Source: JBJXGC01 sp046154545
Lineage (GTDB): Bacteria > Chloroflexota > Dehalococcoidia > Tepidiformales > Tepidiformaceae
Length of the DNA: 14,526 nt
Assembly: GCA_046154545.1 (NCBI GenBank)
Contig: JBJXGC010000166.1
Span: 1-14,526 of the forward strand
Direction of reading: 5' to 3'
Under the pieces are notes generated by a model. That model was not told the origin of the DNA and searched no databases. It saw only the letters and a program-made list of their open reading frames with translations. Below are positions 1 through 10,725 of the stretch, piece by piece (the first letter of the stretch is position 1; each line of letters starts with the position of its first letter). The translations under genes were made by a program, and so were the position numbers.

Positions 1-3
1 GCG

Positions 4-1542
4 CTACGTACCGGCCTTGATGAAGTCGGCGACCTTCTCGCCGATCATCATGCAGGTGAAATTGGTGTTGGCGGTGACGATGTTGGGCATGATCGAGGCA
101 TCGACGACGCGCAGGCCTTCGACGCCCTTCACCCGGCAGTACTGGTCCACGACAGCGCCCGGGTCGGTATCCGGTCCCATCTTGCAGGTGCCGACGGGGT
201 GGAAGATGGTGCTGCTGACGGCGCGGATGTACGCCGCGAGCTGTTCGTCGTCATCGACGATCTCCTGCGTGAGGATGATGGTGCCCTGGGCCTTCTCCTG
301 CATCGCCGGGAGGTTAGAGATCTCCCAGCAGCGGCGCATCCCGTCGAGCGACCGGCGCATATCCTCTTCGTCGTCGTAGTAATGGAGGTCGATGACCGGG
401 GCGGCCCGGAAATCTCTCGTGTTGATCGAGACGGCGCCGCGTGAATTCGGGCGCTGCAGACCGGTCATGATGCTGAAGATCATCGGGTGGCCGCCGAACG
501 TCTCCATCAGCTCGGGGAACTGGGTCATATCGACGTGGTTGATCATGTAGAGCTGCATGTCGTTGAACTGCGAGCTCCCCGGCGCCGTATAGCGGCCGAG
601 GATCTGCACCAGCGGGTTGTCCATGCTGCAGACGCCCTCTTTGGGGATCATCCCGACGAAGGCCTGGGGATGGTCGATGAGGTTGGCGCCGACGGCGGGC
701 TGGTCGATGAGGCAATCGATCCCGAGGGCGGCCAGTTTCTCCTTCGGGCCGACGCCGGAGCGCCAGAGGATCGGCGGGCTCTGGACGGCGCCGGCGCTGA
801 GGACGATGTTCTCGCCGTAGACGCGCTGCAGTTCGCCCCCACATTCCAGCTCGACGCCGACGGCTTTCTTGCCCTCGAAGAGGACGCGGTCGACGTGGCA
901 GTTGCCACGGATGGTGAGGTTGAGGCGATGGCGGTTGGGTCCAAGGTAGGCCACGGCCGTGGACATCCGGAGCCGGCCACGGCGGTTCATGGCGATGGGG
1001 CCGACGCCACTGCCAGTCGGGTCGTTGTTGTCCTCGACGTAGGGGTAGCCGCGTTCGAGGCAGGCGTCCAGAAATGCGGTCTGGAGCGGGATGAGCTCCT
1101 CTTTCTTCCAGCGTACGACGGGCACAGGCCCGCCCTTGCCGTGGAAGTCGCCGCCCTGGTCCTGGTCGTCTTCGAGCTTGCGGAAGGAGGGGAGGACCTT
1201 CTCCCAGGACCACTCATCGTTGCCCCAGGCGGCCCACTCGTCGTAGTCAGAGGGGACGCCGCGGATCGCCATGGCGGCGTTCACGGCCGAGGAGCCACCC
1301 GTGACCTTGCCGCGCGGGTAGTCGATCGGCCGGCCCGCGACGGCATCGGCCTTGAACCGCCAGTCGTGGTCCAGCACCGAGACCCAGAACGAGTTCTGGA
1401 GGTCGTAAGGGGTCTTATCCACGTCGGGATAGTCGGGGCCGGCTTCGAGCAGGAGCACGGATGTCCCAGGGTCCTCGGTTAGCCGGGCGGCCAGGGCGGC
1501 GCCGGACGAGCCCGCACCGACAATGACGTAGTCGTACTTCAC
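4..1542 (-). CDS. GMC-family FAD-dependent oxidoreductase (choline/alcohol dehydrogenase-like)
   Basis: The 512-residue product is a flavoprotein of the glucose-methanol-choline family, which oxidises alcohols to aldehydes on FAD. Visible marks are the FAD-binding GAGSSG at residues 9-14, LLLEAGP just after it, the GMC signature around PRGKVTGGSSAVNAAMAIRG, the second signature GAVQSPPILWRSGVGP, and a C-terminal HPVGTCKMG. The catalytic pair is His448 and Asn492 (in TANTNF); their 44-residue spacing matches choline oxidase as I recall it. The start is the GTG at 1540-1542: it has a GGAGG ribosome site 8 bases upstream and puts the glycine motif at the usual distance from the N terminus. An in-frame ATG at 1624-1626 overlaps the retropepsin stop as ATGA and would add 28 residues unlike the family. 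No signal peptide is seen, so it is probably cytoplasmic. The substrate is unknown. The stop is complete at the window edge. Confidence 0.93.
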   Translation of the reverse strand: MKYDYVIVGAGSSGAALAARLTEDPGTSVLLLEAGPDYPDVDKTPYDLQNSFWVSVLDHDWRFKADAVAGRPIDYPRGKVTGGSSAVNAAMAIRGVPSDYDEWAAWGNDEWSWEKVLPSFRKLEDDQDQGGDFHGKGGPVPVVRWKKEELIPLQTAFLDACLERGYPYVEDNNDPTGSGVGPIAMNRRGRLRMSTAVAYLGPNRHRLNLTIRGNCHVDRVLFEGKKAVGVELECGGELQRVYGENIVLSAGAVQSPPILWRSGVGPKEKLAALGIDCLIDQPAVGANLIDHPQAFVGMIPKEGVCSMDNPLVQILGRYTAPGSSQFNDMQLYMINHVDMTQFPELMETFGGHPMIFSIMTGLQRPNSRGAVSINTRDFRAAPVIDLHYYDDEEDMRRSLDGMRRCWEISNLPAMQEKAQGTIILTQEIVDDDEQLAAYIRAVSSTIFHPVGTCKMGPDTDPGAVVDQYCRVKGVEGLRVVDASIMPNIVTANTNFTCMMIGEKVADFIKAGT

Positions 1543-1550
1543 TCGGTCAG

Positions 1551-1555
1551 CCTCC
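1551..1555 (-). promoter_or_regulatory. Ribosome binding site deciding the GMC start
   Basis: The minus strand reads GGAGG, 8 bases before the GTG at 1542. It is the reason for preferring that GTG over the in-frame ATG at 1626, which has only GGAG inside the preceding gene. Confidence 0.7.
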
Positions 1556-1579
1556 ACGTGTGATGTGAATCGAAGCGCG

Positions 1580-1591
1580 ATGATACATGTA
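1580..1591 (-). promoter_or_regulatory. Candidate promoter and palindrome upstream of GMC gene
   Basis: The minus strand has TATCAT at 1580-1585, a five-of-six match to the -10 consensus, 37 bases before the GTG start. It overlaps a perfect 8-base palindrome TACATGTA (1584-1591), which could be a small operator. I see no convincing -35 box. A transcript starting near 1573 would carry the GGAGG ribosome site but not the upstream ATG, which agrees with the chosen start. Confidence 0.4.
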
Positions 1592-1605
1592 CGGCGCGAC
1601 GCTCG

Positions 1606-1619
1606 CGGCCCCGAGGCCG
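1606..1619 (-). terminator. Weak hairpin after the retropepsin gene
   Basis: CGGCC-CCGA-GGCCG forms a 5-bp GC stem with a 4-base loop, starting 3 bases after the retropepsin stop codon. There is no T-tract, so it is at best a weak or factor-dependent terminator; it may equally be chance in GC-rich DNA. Confidence 0.2.
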
Positions 1620-1622
1620 TGC

Positions 1623-2024
1623 TCATACGAGCGGCTCCATCCGAACCGCGGCCTCACCTGGGTCGATGACCACGAGGAGCTGCCGAAGCACGTCCAGGCC
1701 CAACGTGGCGTGGCCAGGGGGAGCATCCAAAAGGACAACGCTGATCGGCGTGGCCCAGACCGGTCCCGAGTCGTGGCGCAGGCGGATCATCGCGGGTTCG
1801 GCCCGCCCCGCGACGTAGGTGCCGCCAGCACCTGACACGAGCACCGCGTCGTCCGCCTGTGGCGCCGGTTCCGGATCGAGCCTAAGATCGGCGAGGCTGA
1901 GTGTTGTACGGTCCGCGCCGGTGTCTACTCGCATGCGCAGTTCGCGGCGAGCGCCTCGATCCGGCAGCCAGACTTCGGCGAGCACCCAGACATCGCCCGC
2001 CTGCCTGATAGTCCCGATGATCAT
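1623..2024 (-). CDS. Retropepsin-like aspartic protease (clan AA)
   Basis: The 133-residue product looks like a single-lobe retropepsin-type aspartic protease. It has the active-site motif MRVDTGADRTTLS with the catalytic Asp at about residue 34, and a C-terminal LGLDVLRQLLVVIDP that matches the family's second hydrophobic loop and helix. At this size such proteins act as homodimers, each chain giving one Asp. There is no signal peptide, membrane segment or fused domain, so it is probably cytoplasmic and stand-alone. The ATG at 2022-2024 overlaps the stop of the upstream gene as ATGA, implying translational coupling; no separate ribosome site is seen. A further in-frame start at 2060 lies inside the upstream gene and is less likely. 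The target is unknown; partnership with the upstream DUF5678-like protein is inferred from the overlap. Confidence 0.85.
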   Translation of the reverse strand: MIIGTIRQAGDVWVLAEVWLPDRGARRELRMRVDTGADRTTLSLADLRLDPEPAPQADDAVLVSGAGGTYVAGRAEPAMIRLRHDSGPVWATPISVVLLDAPPGHATLGLDVLRQLLVVIDPGEAAVRMEPLV

Positions 2025-2461
2025 GCGCCCGGCAGGAGCCGGCGCGTATCGGTGTAGCAAATCACGACGAGGCCGCGGTCCAGGCCGAGCGCCGTGATCC
2101 GCTCATCCAGCGCTGGCCACGTTGCCTCGGCAGCGACCACCTTGCAGCCCGAGACGACGATCCACTGGTCGGGGTAACGGCCCCAAGTCTCGCTGCTTCC
2201 CGCCACACGGTCGTTGGCATCGCTGATTCGTTTGCGCCGGAGCCCGTCTTCGGGGTCGCCGAAGACGCACTCGAAGTCGGACTCGGTCATCCAGTCGTAG
2301 AGGCCGGCTTTATCCCCGTGAATCCGCATCTTCGGGCTGTTGGCGATGCGCCTGGCCCGTTCCTCGGGCGTGCCGAAGGTCTGTTCGAAGGCGGCTTTCG
2401 ACATCAAGGGGAAGACCTCGGAGCGAGGTCCGTCAGGCGTGACCTTCGAAGCGCTGCTCAT
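2021..2461 (-). CDS. DUF5678-like protein with internal duplication
   Basis: This 146-residue protein is coupled to the retropepsin by a 4-base overlap. Its C-terminal 50 residues (about 97-146, with DQWIVVSGCKVVAAEATW and GLVVICYTD) resemble the short DUF5678 domain, a family of unknown function that I recall as a frequent neighbour of retropepsin-like genes; this is from memory, not a search. The N-terminal part holds a degenerate duplication: AFEQTFGTPEERARRI at 24-39 and DFECVFGDPEDGLRRKRI at 62-79. No transmembrane segment or signal peptide is seen. The start at 2461 is supported by a TAGAAT box only 6 bases upstream, the placement expected of a leaderless mRNA; an internal ATG at 2404 has no good ribosome site. 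Function unknown; possible roles are substrate, regulator or adaptor of the protease. Confidence 0.78.
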   Translation of the reverse strand: MSSASKVTPDGPRSEVFPLMSKAAFEQTFGTPEERARRIANSPKMRIHGDKAGLYDWMTESDFECVFGDPEDGLRRKRISDANDRVAGSSETWGRYPDQWIVVSGCKVVAAEATWPALDERITALGLDRGLVVICYTDTRRLLPGA

Positions 2462-2467
2462 CGTGTC

Positions 2468-2473
2468 ATTCTA
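2468..2473 (-). promoter_or_regulatory. Leaderless-type -10 box for DUF5678-like/retropepsin operon
   Basis: TAGAAT on the minus strand ends 6 bases before the ATG at 2461, so transcription would begin at or next to the start codon. No ribosome site is present, which fits. No canonical -35 is visible; a GTGGCAC repeat unit lies where a regulator or -35 contact would sit. Confidence 0.5.
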
Positions 2474-2485
2474 CCCGATTGCCCG

Positions 2486-2539
2486 GTGCCACTTCACGTT
2501 GCGTCGCCCGTGCCACTTGTACCACAGGCTCTGTGGCAC
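2486..2539 (-). repeat. Three GTGGCAC-type repeats with a 9-bp hairpin
   Basis: Between the carboxylase stop and the DUF5678-like gene the minus strand holds AAGTGGCAC twice (2510-2518 and 2486-2494, 24 bases apart) and its inverse GTGCCAC at 2533-2539. The inverse unit is also the left arm of a hairpin at 2519-2539: a 9-bp stem, including one G-T pair, around a 3-base AGC loop. The same arm could instead pair with either direct copy, giving mutually exclusive structures. The second direct copy lies just upstream of the -10 box. It may be the carboxylase terminator (no T-tract follows), an operator, or an attenuator. Confidence 0.5.
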
Positions 2540-2559
2540 CCAAGGTCCCGCCCACGGCT

Positions 2560-6030
<3,471 letters not shown>

Positions 6031-6094
6031 GGATCGGATGTCCTCACTGGGGTCGTGTTTGGGGCGGCCCGCGAGGGAGCCGCCGGTTGCGGCC

Positions 6095-6100
6095 ATCCTA
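6095..6100 (-). promoter_or_regulatory. Candidate -10 box for the carboxylase
   Basis: The minus strand reads CTG-TAGGAT-GGC, about 65 bases before the carboxylase ATG, predicting a 5' leader of near 58 bases. Nearly the same string precedes the LLM gene. The farther in-frame ATG at 6096 overlaps this box and so could not lie on the transcript. No clear -35 is visible. Confidence 0.42.
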
Positions 6101-6162
6101 CAGTGGGCGCAGGGTTGCAGTCCGGCGACGAACCCGGGACGACCGATTCGCGAGCCGCGGGG

Positions 6163-7311
6163 CTACCGCGCGAGGACGGCGCCGCTCATCTCAGGGGCGA
6201 GCGAGGCCTCGACCTGGTGGACCTTCGGCAGCACCTCGCTCGCGAAGAGCCGCATCGAGCGCTCAGCGGTAGCGGCCGGCATGGCGCCGAAGCGGAAGTT
6301 CACGATCAGCTCTTCCGCGCCGGTCATCTGCTGGACGTGCTTGAGCTTTTCGAGGACCTGGTCAGGCGTCCCCCAGGCCTGGGGCCGGGCAGCGAACTCG
6401 CCCAGCTCTTCCGGAGTCTTGCGGTTCAGGAGCTCGCCGAACTTGGCATACTGCTCGTAGCCCTTGGTTTGCTTGAGGCGATCGACCTCCGACCACTTGT
6501 AGTGGCGGCCGACGCTGATCTGGGCTTCGATCGTGTGGCGCCGGATCGTCTCCCAGGCCTCAGCTTCGGTGTCGAAGCAGGCGACGTGGACGACGACGGT
6601 CGGCTGCGTGGGCGCCCATCCCTTTTCGGCGCGGACGGTGTTGAAGCCGCGCACGTCTTCGCGGTACTCCTCCCAGCTCTTCTGGTTGGTCATGAGCATG
6701 CCCAGGCCTGCGTTCGCCGTGATCGGGAGGGTCTCCGGGCTCGTCCAGGCGACGCGCATCCGATCGAGGAGCCGTTCAGCGTTGCGCGGCCGCGGCCGGA
6801 TCGTCGTCTCGGGGATGCTGTAGAACTTGCCTTCGTAGGAAAACCACTCCTGGCTCAGGGCCATCTTCAAGATCTGGAGCGATTCGGCGAAGCGATCGCG
6901 CGACTCGTCCATCGGGATGCGGTAGGCGTCGAACTCGCGCTTTGCGGCGCCGCGGCCGAGGCCGAGGGTGAGCTGCCGGCCGAGCAAGAGGTTGTCGAGC
7001 ACACTGATCTGCTCGGCGACGACCACCGGGTCGTACCAGGGCAGGACCACGACCATGGTCCCAAAATCGATCTTGCTCGTCTTCCCGGCGAAGTAGGTGA
7101 GGTGCTGGATCGCGCCGCCGGTCATGATGTAGGGCGAGAAGTGGTGGTCGATCGCCCAGTAGGAGTCGAAGCCGAGCGGCTCGACGAGGCCTCCGAGGTG
7201 GAGTTCCTCTTCGTAGAGCCGCTGGTCACCGAGGGGCTGGCCGCCGCCGTGGGCTTCGAAGCGATCCCAGTCTTCGTAGTTCTGGTAGTTGAAGTGAACA
7301 CCAACGCGCAT
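6163..7311 (-). CDS. LLM-class flavin-dependent oxidoreductase (luciferase-like monooxygenase)
   Basis: The 382-residue product belongs to the bacterial luciferase-like superfamily, TIM-barrel enzymes that use reduced FMN (or F420 in some branches) to oxygenate or reduce small organic substrates. Typical marks are MRVGVHFNYQN at the first strand, GFDSYWAIDHHF near residue 50, VVLPWYDPVVVAEQISVLD, and GLGRGAAKREFDAY followed by RFAESLQILKMAL. The C-terminal GTPDQVLEKLKH is also usual. The ATG at 7311 is chosen because GGAG lies 6 bases upstream; the in-frame ATG at 7323 would add only MERP and has no ribosome site. It lies between the MFS and carboxylase genes, with a separate apparent promoter and a 132-base gap downstream. 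Cofactor and substrate are not decided by the sequence. Probably cytoplasmic. Confidence 0.92.
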   Translation of the reverse strand: MRVGVHFNYQNYEDWDRFEAHGGGQPLGDQRLYEEELHLGGLVEPLGFDSYWAIDHHFSPYIMTGGAIQHLTYFAGKTSKIDFGTMVVVLPWYDPVVVAEQISVLDNLLLGRQLTLGLGRGAAKREFDAYRIPMDESRDRFAESLQILKMALSQEWFSYEGKFYSIPETTIRPRPRNAERLLDRMRVAWTSPETLPITANAGLGMLMTNQKSWEEYREDVRGFNTVRAEKGWAPTQPTVVVHVACFDTEAEAWETIRRHTIEAQISVGRHYKWSEVDRLKQTKGYEQYAKFGELLNRKTPEELGEFAARPQAWGTPDQVLEKLKHVQQMTGAEELIVNFRFGAMPAATAERSMRLFASEVLPKVHQVEASLAPEMSGAVLAR

Positions 7312-7358
7312 CGGTCTCTCCATGTTGCGCCCGAGGGGCGACTCCTAAAGTGCCGCCA

Positions 7359-7364
7359 ATCCTA
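7359..7364 (-). promoter_or_regulatory. Candidate -10 box for the LLM oxidoreductase
   Basis: The minus strand reads CTG-TAGGAT-TGGC in the 144-base gap after the MFS gene, about 48 bases before the LLM start. It closely matches the box ahead of the carboxylase. The remaining gap (7365-7455) shows nothing else I can support; no T-tract terminator follows the MFS gene. Confidence 0.42.
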
Positions 7365-7455
7365 CAGGTTTCGGGCCGGTTGGGCGCGGGCCGATGTGTC
7401 GAGGCTGTAGACGGCGCTGGTGCGGCGGCGGCGAGGGTGGCACGGCCGGACGGCG

Positions 7456-8670
7456 TCAGGTGTCGGCGGCGGCCCGGATGGGCCGCCGCAGCGGTTCGGC
7501 GACGAGGAAGATCATGACCAGGGCGCCTGCCAGGCCGATCCCGCCGGTCGCGACTGAGGCGGCGCCGAGGCTGGCGAAGGCCGAGACAGCGCCGACAATG
7601 GCCGGTCCGCCGGCCGTACCGACGTCGCCCACGAGGCGCCAGACGCCGAGGAACTCGCCCCGGCCGATGGCCGGCGAGAAGTCGGCGCCGAGGGTCATGA
7701 CGATGCCGCTGCCGAGGCCGTTGCCGAAGCTGGCGATGAAGCTGACCGCGAGCAGCGTCCCGAAGGTCGTGCTCAGGGGGACGAGCATGAGGCCGATGCC
7801 CATGAAGAGGAGGCAGGGCACGCCCACCCACTTCCGCCCCCAGCGGTCCATGACGATGCCGACCGGGTAGAAGAGGGTCATGTCGAGGCCGTTCGAGATG
7901 CCGACGATCACGCCGATCTCGCCGGCGCTGAGGCCGAGGTGGTCGCCCCAGAGGGGGATGACGGCCTGGCGCGAGGCGCGGAGGGCGCCGATCGCCATGG
8001 TCGCCAGGCCGGCCGTCGCGAACACCCCGCGGTGTTCGACGACGACGCGGCCGAAGCGCTGATAGACCTTGCCGCCGTGCGAGGGGGGATGGGTGTTCCC
8101 CTGCTCGCGGGCGACGGTGAAGAGGACCAGGCAGGCCGCGGCGGAGAGCGCCGCCTGCACGTAGAAGGCGCCATCGAGCCCGAAGCGGACGGCGACGAAG
8201 CCGCCGAGGAACGGCCCCACGAAGTTGCCGACGCGGTTCGAGCCGCCGAGGAGCGAGAGCGCCCGGCCACGCTGGTCCGGGGGGGCGATGTCGGTCACGA
8301 AGGAGAGGCGGGCGAGGAGCCAGACGGCCCAGGCGCAGCCCATGGCCGTTATCAGCGCGGCGAAGGCCCAGACGCTGGGGCTAAGGGCGGCGCCCAGGGC
8401 GACGGCGGTGAGTACCAGGGTCGCGAGCACCATGGCGCCCCGCTCGCCCACCTTCGTGACCAGGAAGCCGGCGGGGATGTCGAAGCCCATGGTGCCGAAG
8501 CCGCGGAGCGAGACCACAACTCCGGCGAGCGCGACCGAGGCGCCGAGGTCCTTCGCGAAGAGCGGGATGATGGGGATGACCGCGCCCTGGCCGACGGCGA
8601 AGAGGAAGGTCGGGATGTAGACCGGCATGGTCAGCTGGCGGAGGCGGAAGGGCGGTGTGTCGCCGGGCAT
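7456..8670 (-). CDS. MFS transporter
   Basis: This 404-residue protein is a major facilitator superfamily carrier with about 12 hydrophobic segments, so it sits in the inner membrane. Both halves keep the loop 2-3 type signature: PAGFLVTKVGERGAMV at about residues 66-81 and VMDRWGRKW in the second half, as in drug or organic-solute exporters. Charged residues are sparse in the helices, and a hydrophilic central loop (around EQGNTHPPSHGGKVYQRFGR) separates the halves. There is no ribosome site before the ATG at 8670, but a TAGGCT box ends 6 bases upstream, suggesting a leaderless message; a second Met at residue 15 starts just before the first helix. It follows the MDR dehydrogenase by 48 bases. 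Direction of transport and solute are unknown. Confidence 0.9.
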   Translation of the reverse strand: MPGDTPPFRLRQLTMPVYIPTFLFAVGQGAVIPIIPLFAKDLGASVALAGVVVSLRGFGTMGFDIPAGFLVTKVGERGAMVLATLVLTAVALGAALSPSVWAFAALITAMGCAWAVWLLARLSFVTDIAPPDQRGRALSLLGGSNRVGNFVGPFLGGFVAVRFGLDGAFYVQAALSAAACLVLFTVAREQGNTHPPSHGGKVYQRFGRVVVEHRGVFATAGLATMAIGALRASRQAVIPLWGDHLGLSAGEIGVIVGISNGLDMTLFYPVGIVMDRWGRKWVGVPCLLFMGIGLMLVPLSTTFGTLLAVSFIASFGNGLGSGIVMTLGADFSPAIGRGEFLGVWRLVGDVGTAGGPAIVGAVSAFASLGAASVATGGIGLAGALVMIFLVAEPLRRPIRAAADT

Positions 8671-8676
8671 GGCCGA

Positions 8677-8682
8677 AGCCTA
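8677..8682 (-). promoter_or_regulatory. Leaderless-type -10 box for the MFS gene
   Basis: TAGGCT (a TANNNT box) ends exactly 6 bases before the ATG at 8670, the same spacing as the box before the DUF5678-like gene. No ribosome site is present. No -35 is evident, so the MFS gene could also be read through from the dehydrogenase. Confidence 0.4.
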
Positions 8683-8718
8683 CGGGGCGGCCGGGCTACG
8701 TACCGAACGCGGGCCGCC

Positions 8719-9750
8719 TCAGGCGCGGGTCCAGTCGAGGACGACGCCGAGGTAGTCGTCCCTGCGGGTGAGGAGGCCTTCATACGCCTCCTGGAGGCCG
8801 GAGGGCGGGAGTTCGTGGGAGACGAGTGGCTCCACGGCCAGGCGGCCCTCGGCCACCATGGCGAGGACCTGCCCGGCGTTCCGCTCAGTGCTGAGGCGGT
8901 CGCGGCCGAGGAGCGGGATGTTCCACTCAAGCGCGCCGATCAGCTCGATGCCCATGGCGTGGACGCGATTGAGAAGCCCCGTGAGGTCTCCGCTGCGGGG
9001 GGCGCGGGGGGTGCCAAGGAGGATGACCTCGCCGTTCCGGGGGGCCATCGCAACCGCGCCGGCGACGATGGCGGAGTCTCCGACGGCGTCGATGATGACG
9101 CGCGGCGGCCTGCCCAGGGCGTCCGCCAGCCGCTCCGCGAGGACGGGGGCGGCGAGGCTGGCGGGGTCGATGACGGCGCTGAAGCCACAGGCGAGGGCGG
9201 CGGAGCGTCTGCGGGGCTGGGGATCGATGCCCGCGACGCGGAAGCCGTCGGCGGCGAAGAACTGCCCGGCAAGGTTCCCGACGACGCCGAGGCCGATGAC
9301 GGCGACGCCGTCGCCGGGCATGGCCCGGCTGCGCTGGCGGGCCGTGATGGCGACGTTCCCCATCCGAGCCATGACGGCGGGCGTCGGCTCCAGCCCGGCG
9401 GGAACCGGCAGGCAGAGGTCGCGGCCGGCATCGACGACCTCGTGGGTGGCGTGGTGGAAGATGCCGTAGACCCGGTCGCCGGTCTGCAGGTAGCTAACGG
9501 CAGCGCCGCGGGCGATGACCGTGCCAACGCCGCCGTAGCCGGGCCGCCACGGGTAGGTGTTCCAGTTCCCCGGGACATGGACGCCGGGGTCGAGGGCCGT
9601 GTAGTTCGCGGTCTCCGTGCCAGCGCTGATGACGGTGCGTTCGAGGCGCACGAGAAGTTCCCGGGGGCCAAGCGCGGCGGGCAGCTCGAACTGCTCGAAC
9701 GATACCTGCCGCTCGCCCGGTACCACGGCCCGGAGGCCCGTCCCACTCAT
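8719..9750 (-). CDS. Medium-chain (MDR) dehydrogenase, apparently lacking the catalytic zinc Cys
   Basis: The 343-residue product is a medium-chain dehydrogenase/reductase of the type annotated as zinc-binding alcohol dehydrogenase. The N-terminal GroES-like domain includes RPGYGGVGTVI and GDRVYGIF. The Rossmann domain shows AVIGLGVVGNLAGQFF with GLGVVG at 153-158, and an acidic residue, Asp176 in AGIDP, ends the second strand, which suggests NAD rather than NADP. Where classical alcohol dehydrogenases have the first zinc ligand Cys it reads ISAGTETANY, as in BchC-like and other atypical branches, and the structural-zinc four-Cys lobe is absent. The enzyme may therefore be zinc-independent. 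The ATG at 9750 has a strong GGGAGGAGAG ribosome site (9755-9764). It follows the MBL gene by 27 bases, probably in one transcript. Substrate unknown. Confidence 0.88.
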   Translation of the reverse strand: MSGTGLRAVVPGERQVSFEQFELPAALGPRELLVRLERTVISAGTETANYTALDPGVHVPGNWNTYPWRPGYGGVGTVIARGAAVSYLQTGDRVYGIFHHATHEVVDAGRDLCLPVPAGLEPTPAVMARMGNVAITARQRSRAMPGDGVAVIGLGVVGNLAGQFFAADGFRVAGIDPQPRRRSAALACGFSAVIDPASLAAPVLAERLADALGRPPRVIIDAVGDSAIVAGAVAMAPRNGEVILLGTPRAPRSGDLTGLLNRVHAMGIELIGALEWNIPLLGRDRLSTERNAGQVLAMVAEGRLAVEPLVSHELPPSGLQEAYEGLLTRRDDYLGVVLDWTRA

Positions 9751-9777
9751 GCCGCTCTCCTCCCGGTGGTCGTTGTT

Positions 9778-10680
9778 TCAGAGGACCTTCAGCCCCTCGC
9801 TATAGCCCATCTCCACGAGGGTGGCGTAGGGGACAGTCCGCTCGAGTTCTTCGCGGATGGGCGCAACGGGCGTGCCGCCTTCCGGGGTGAGCGGGGGCAT
9901 CCAGTTGTCGTGGTGGCCGAGGACAATGCGCCTGGGACGCATGAGGTCGGCTTCGCGGGCAACGAACTGGGCAAGACTGCCCTGGATGGGTTCGCCATCG
10001 ATGTTGCCGCGGCCAGCAGCGGCGATGATCGCGAGATCGGGCCGGAGGTCGCGGATGACACCCGTCCAGCAGCCGGAGGTGTCCTGGTAGAAGATGGAGC
10101 CGTAGGGCGTCTCGATGACGAAGGCGAGGGCGCCACCGGTCTGCGTGCTGCCGGTGGCGGTGGCGAGGTGCTCGCGCATTTCGCGGGCCTGCTGCGTCTC
10201 TTCGCCACCGGCGCGGCCGATGGCGCCGCCGAGGCCGCCGCCCTGCCAGCGCTGGTCCTCGGTCAGGCCCAGATGGCCGAAGGCGGGTTCGGTCGAACTG
10301 AGGGACGAGGAGACCCAGATGCAGGAGTGCAGGCTGGGGTAGACGCGGACGCTGATCCCGGGGCCGAGACGCCAGTGCTCGCCGCCTTGCGAGACCTGGA
10401 GCTGGTCCGGCGGCACGTCGTGTTCGCGCATCACCCGGGCCGTCTCGTTGGAGCCGATGATCTTCGCCCCGGTGTTGCGGGCGATGACCTCGGCCCCGGC
10501 CAGGTGGTCGAAGTGGCTGTGGCCGACGAGCACGAAGTCGGCGCGGGTCACGTCCTTTGTACCGAGGCCGACGAGAGGGGCGGAAGGGACGCGGTCCATA
10601 TAGGCGTCGAGGAAGATGACGACGCCGTCAACGGTCAATCGAAATGTGGCGCATCCGAGCCAGTCGAGCAGGACGCCCAT
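9778..10680 (-). CDS. MBL-fold metallo-hydrolase
   Basis: This 300-residue protein has the metallo-beta-lactamase fold with a full binuclear metal site: HSHFDH at residues 54-59 (His54, His56, Asp58, His59), His118 in SLHS, Asp200 in YQDTSG and His256/257 in LGHHD. The opening LDWLGCATFRL and overall order resemble UlaG-like MBL proteins. Between His118 and Asp200 lies a roughly 60-residue region, rich in Gly around WQGGGLGGAIGRAGGEE and then helical, longer than in compact members. No signal peptide is seen. The ATG at 10680 has GGGAG 7 bases upstream. The downstream dehydrogenase begins 27 bases after the stop, so the two probably act in one pathway, such as ester or lactone opening beside an alcohol oxidation; that link is inference only. 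Confidence 0.9.
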   Translation of the reverse strand: MGVLLDWLGCATFRLTVDGVVIFLDAYMDRVPSAPLVGLGTKDVTRADFVLVGHSHFDHLAGAEVIARNTGAKIIGSNETARVMREHDVPPDQLQVSQGGEHWRLGPGISVRVYPSLHSCIWVSSSLSSTEPAFGHLGLTEDQRWQGGGLGGAIGRAGGEETQQAREMREHLATATGSTQTGGALAFVIETPYGSIFYQDTSGCWTGVIRDLRPDLAIIAAAGRGNIDGEPIQGSLAQFVAREADLMRPRRIVLGHHDNWMPPLTPEGGTPVAPIREELERTVPYATLVEMGYSEGLKVL

Positions 10681-10725
10681 GTGGTGACTCCCGGCGGTTC
10701 GTCGGGCGGCGAGCCCGCGCGGCCG

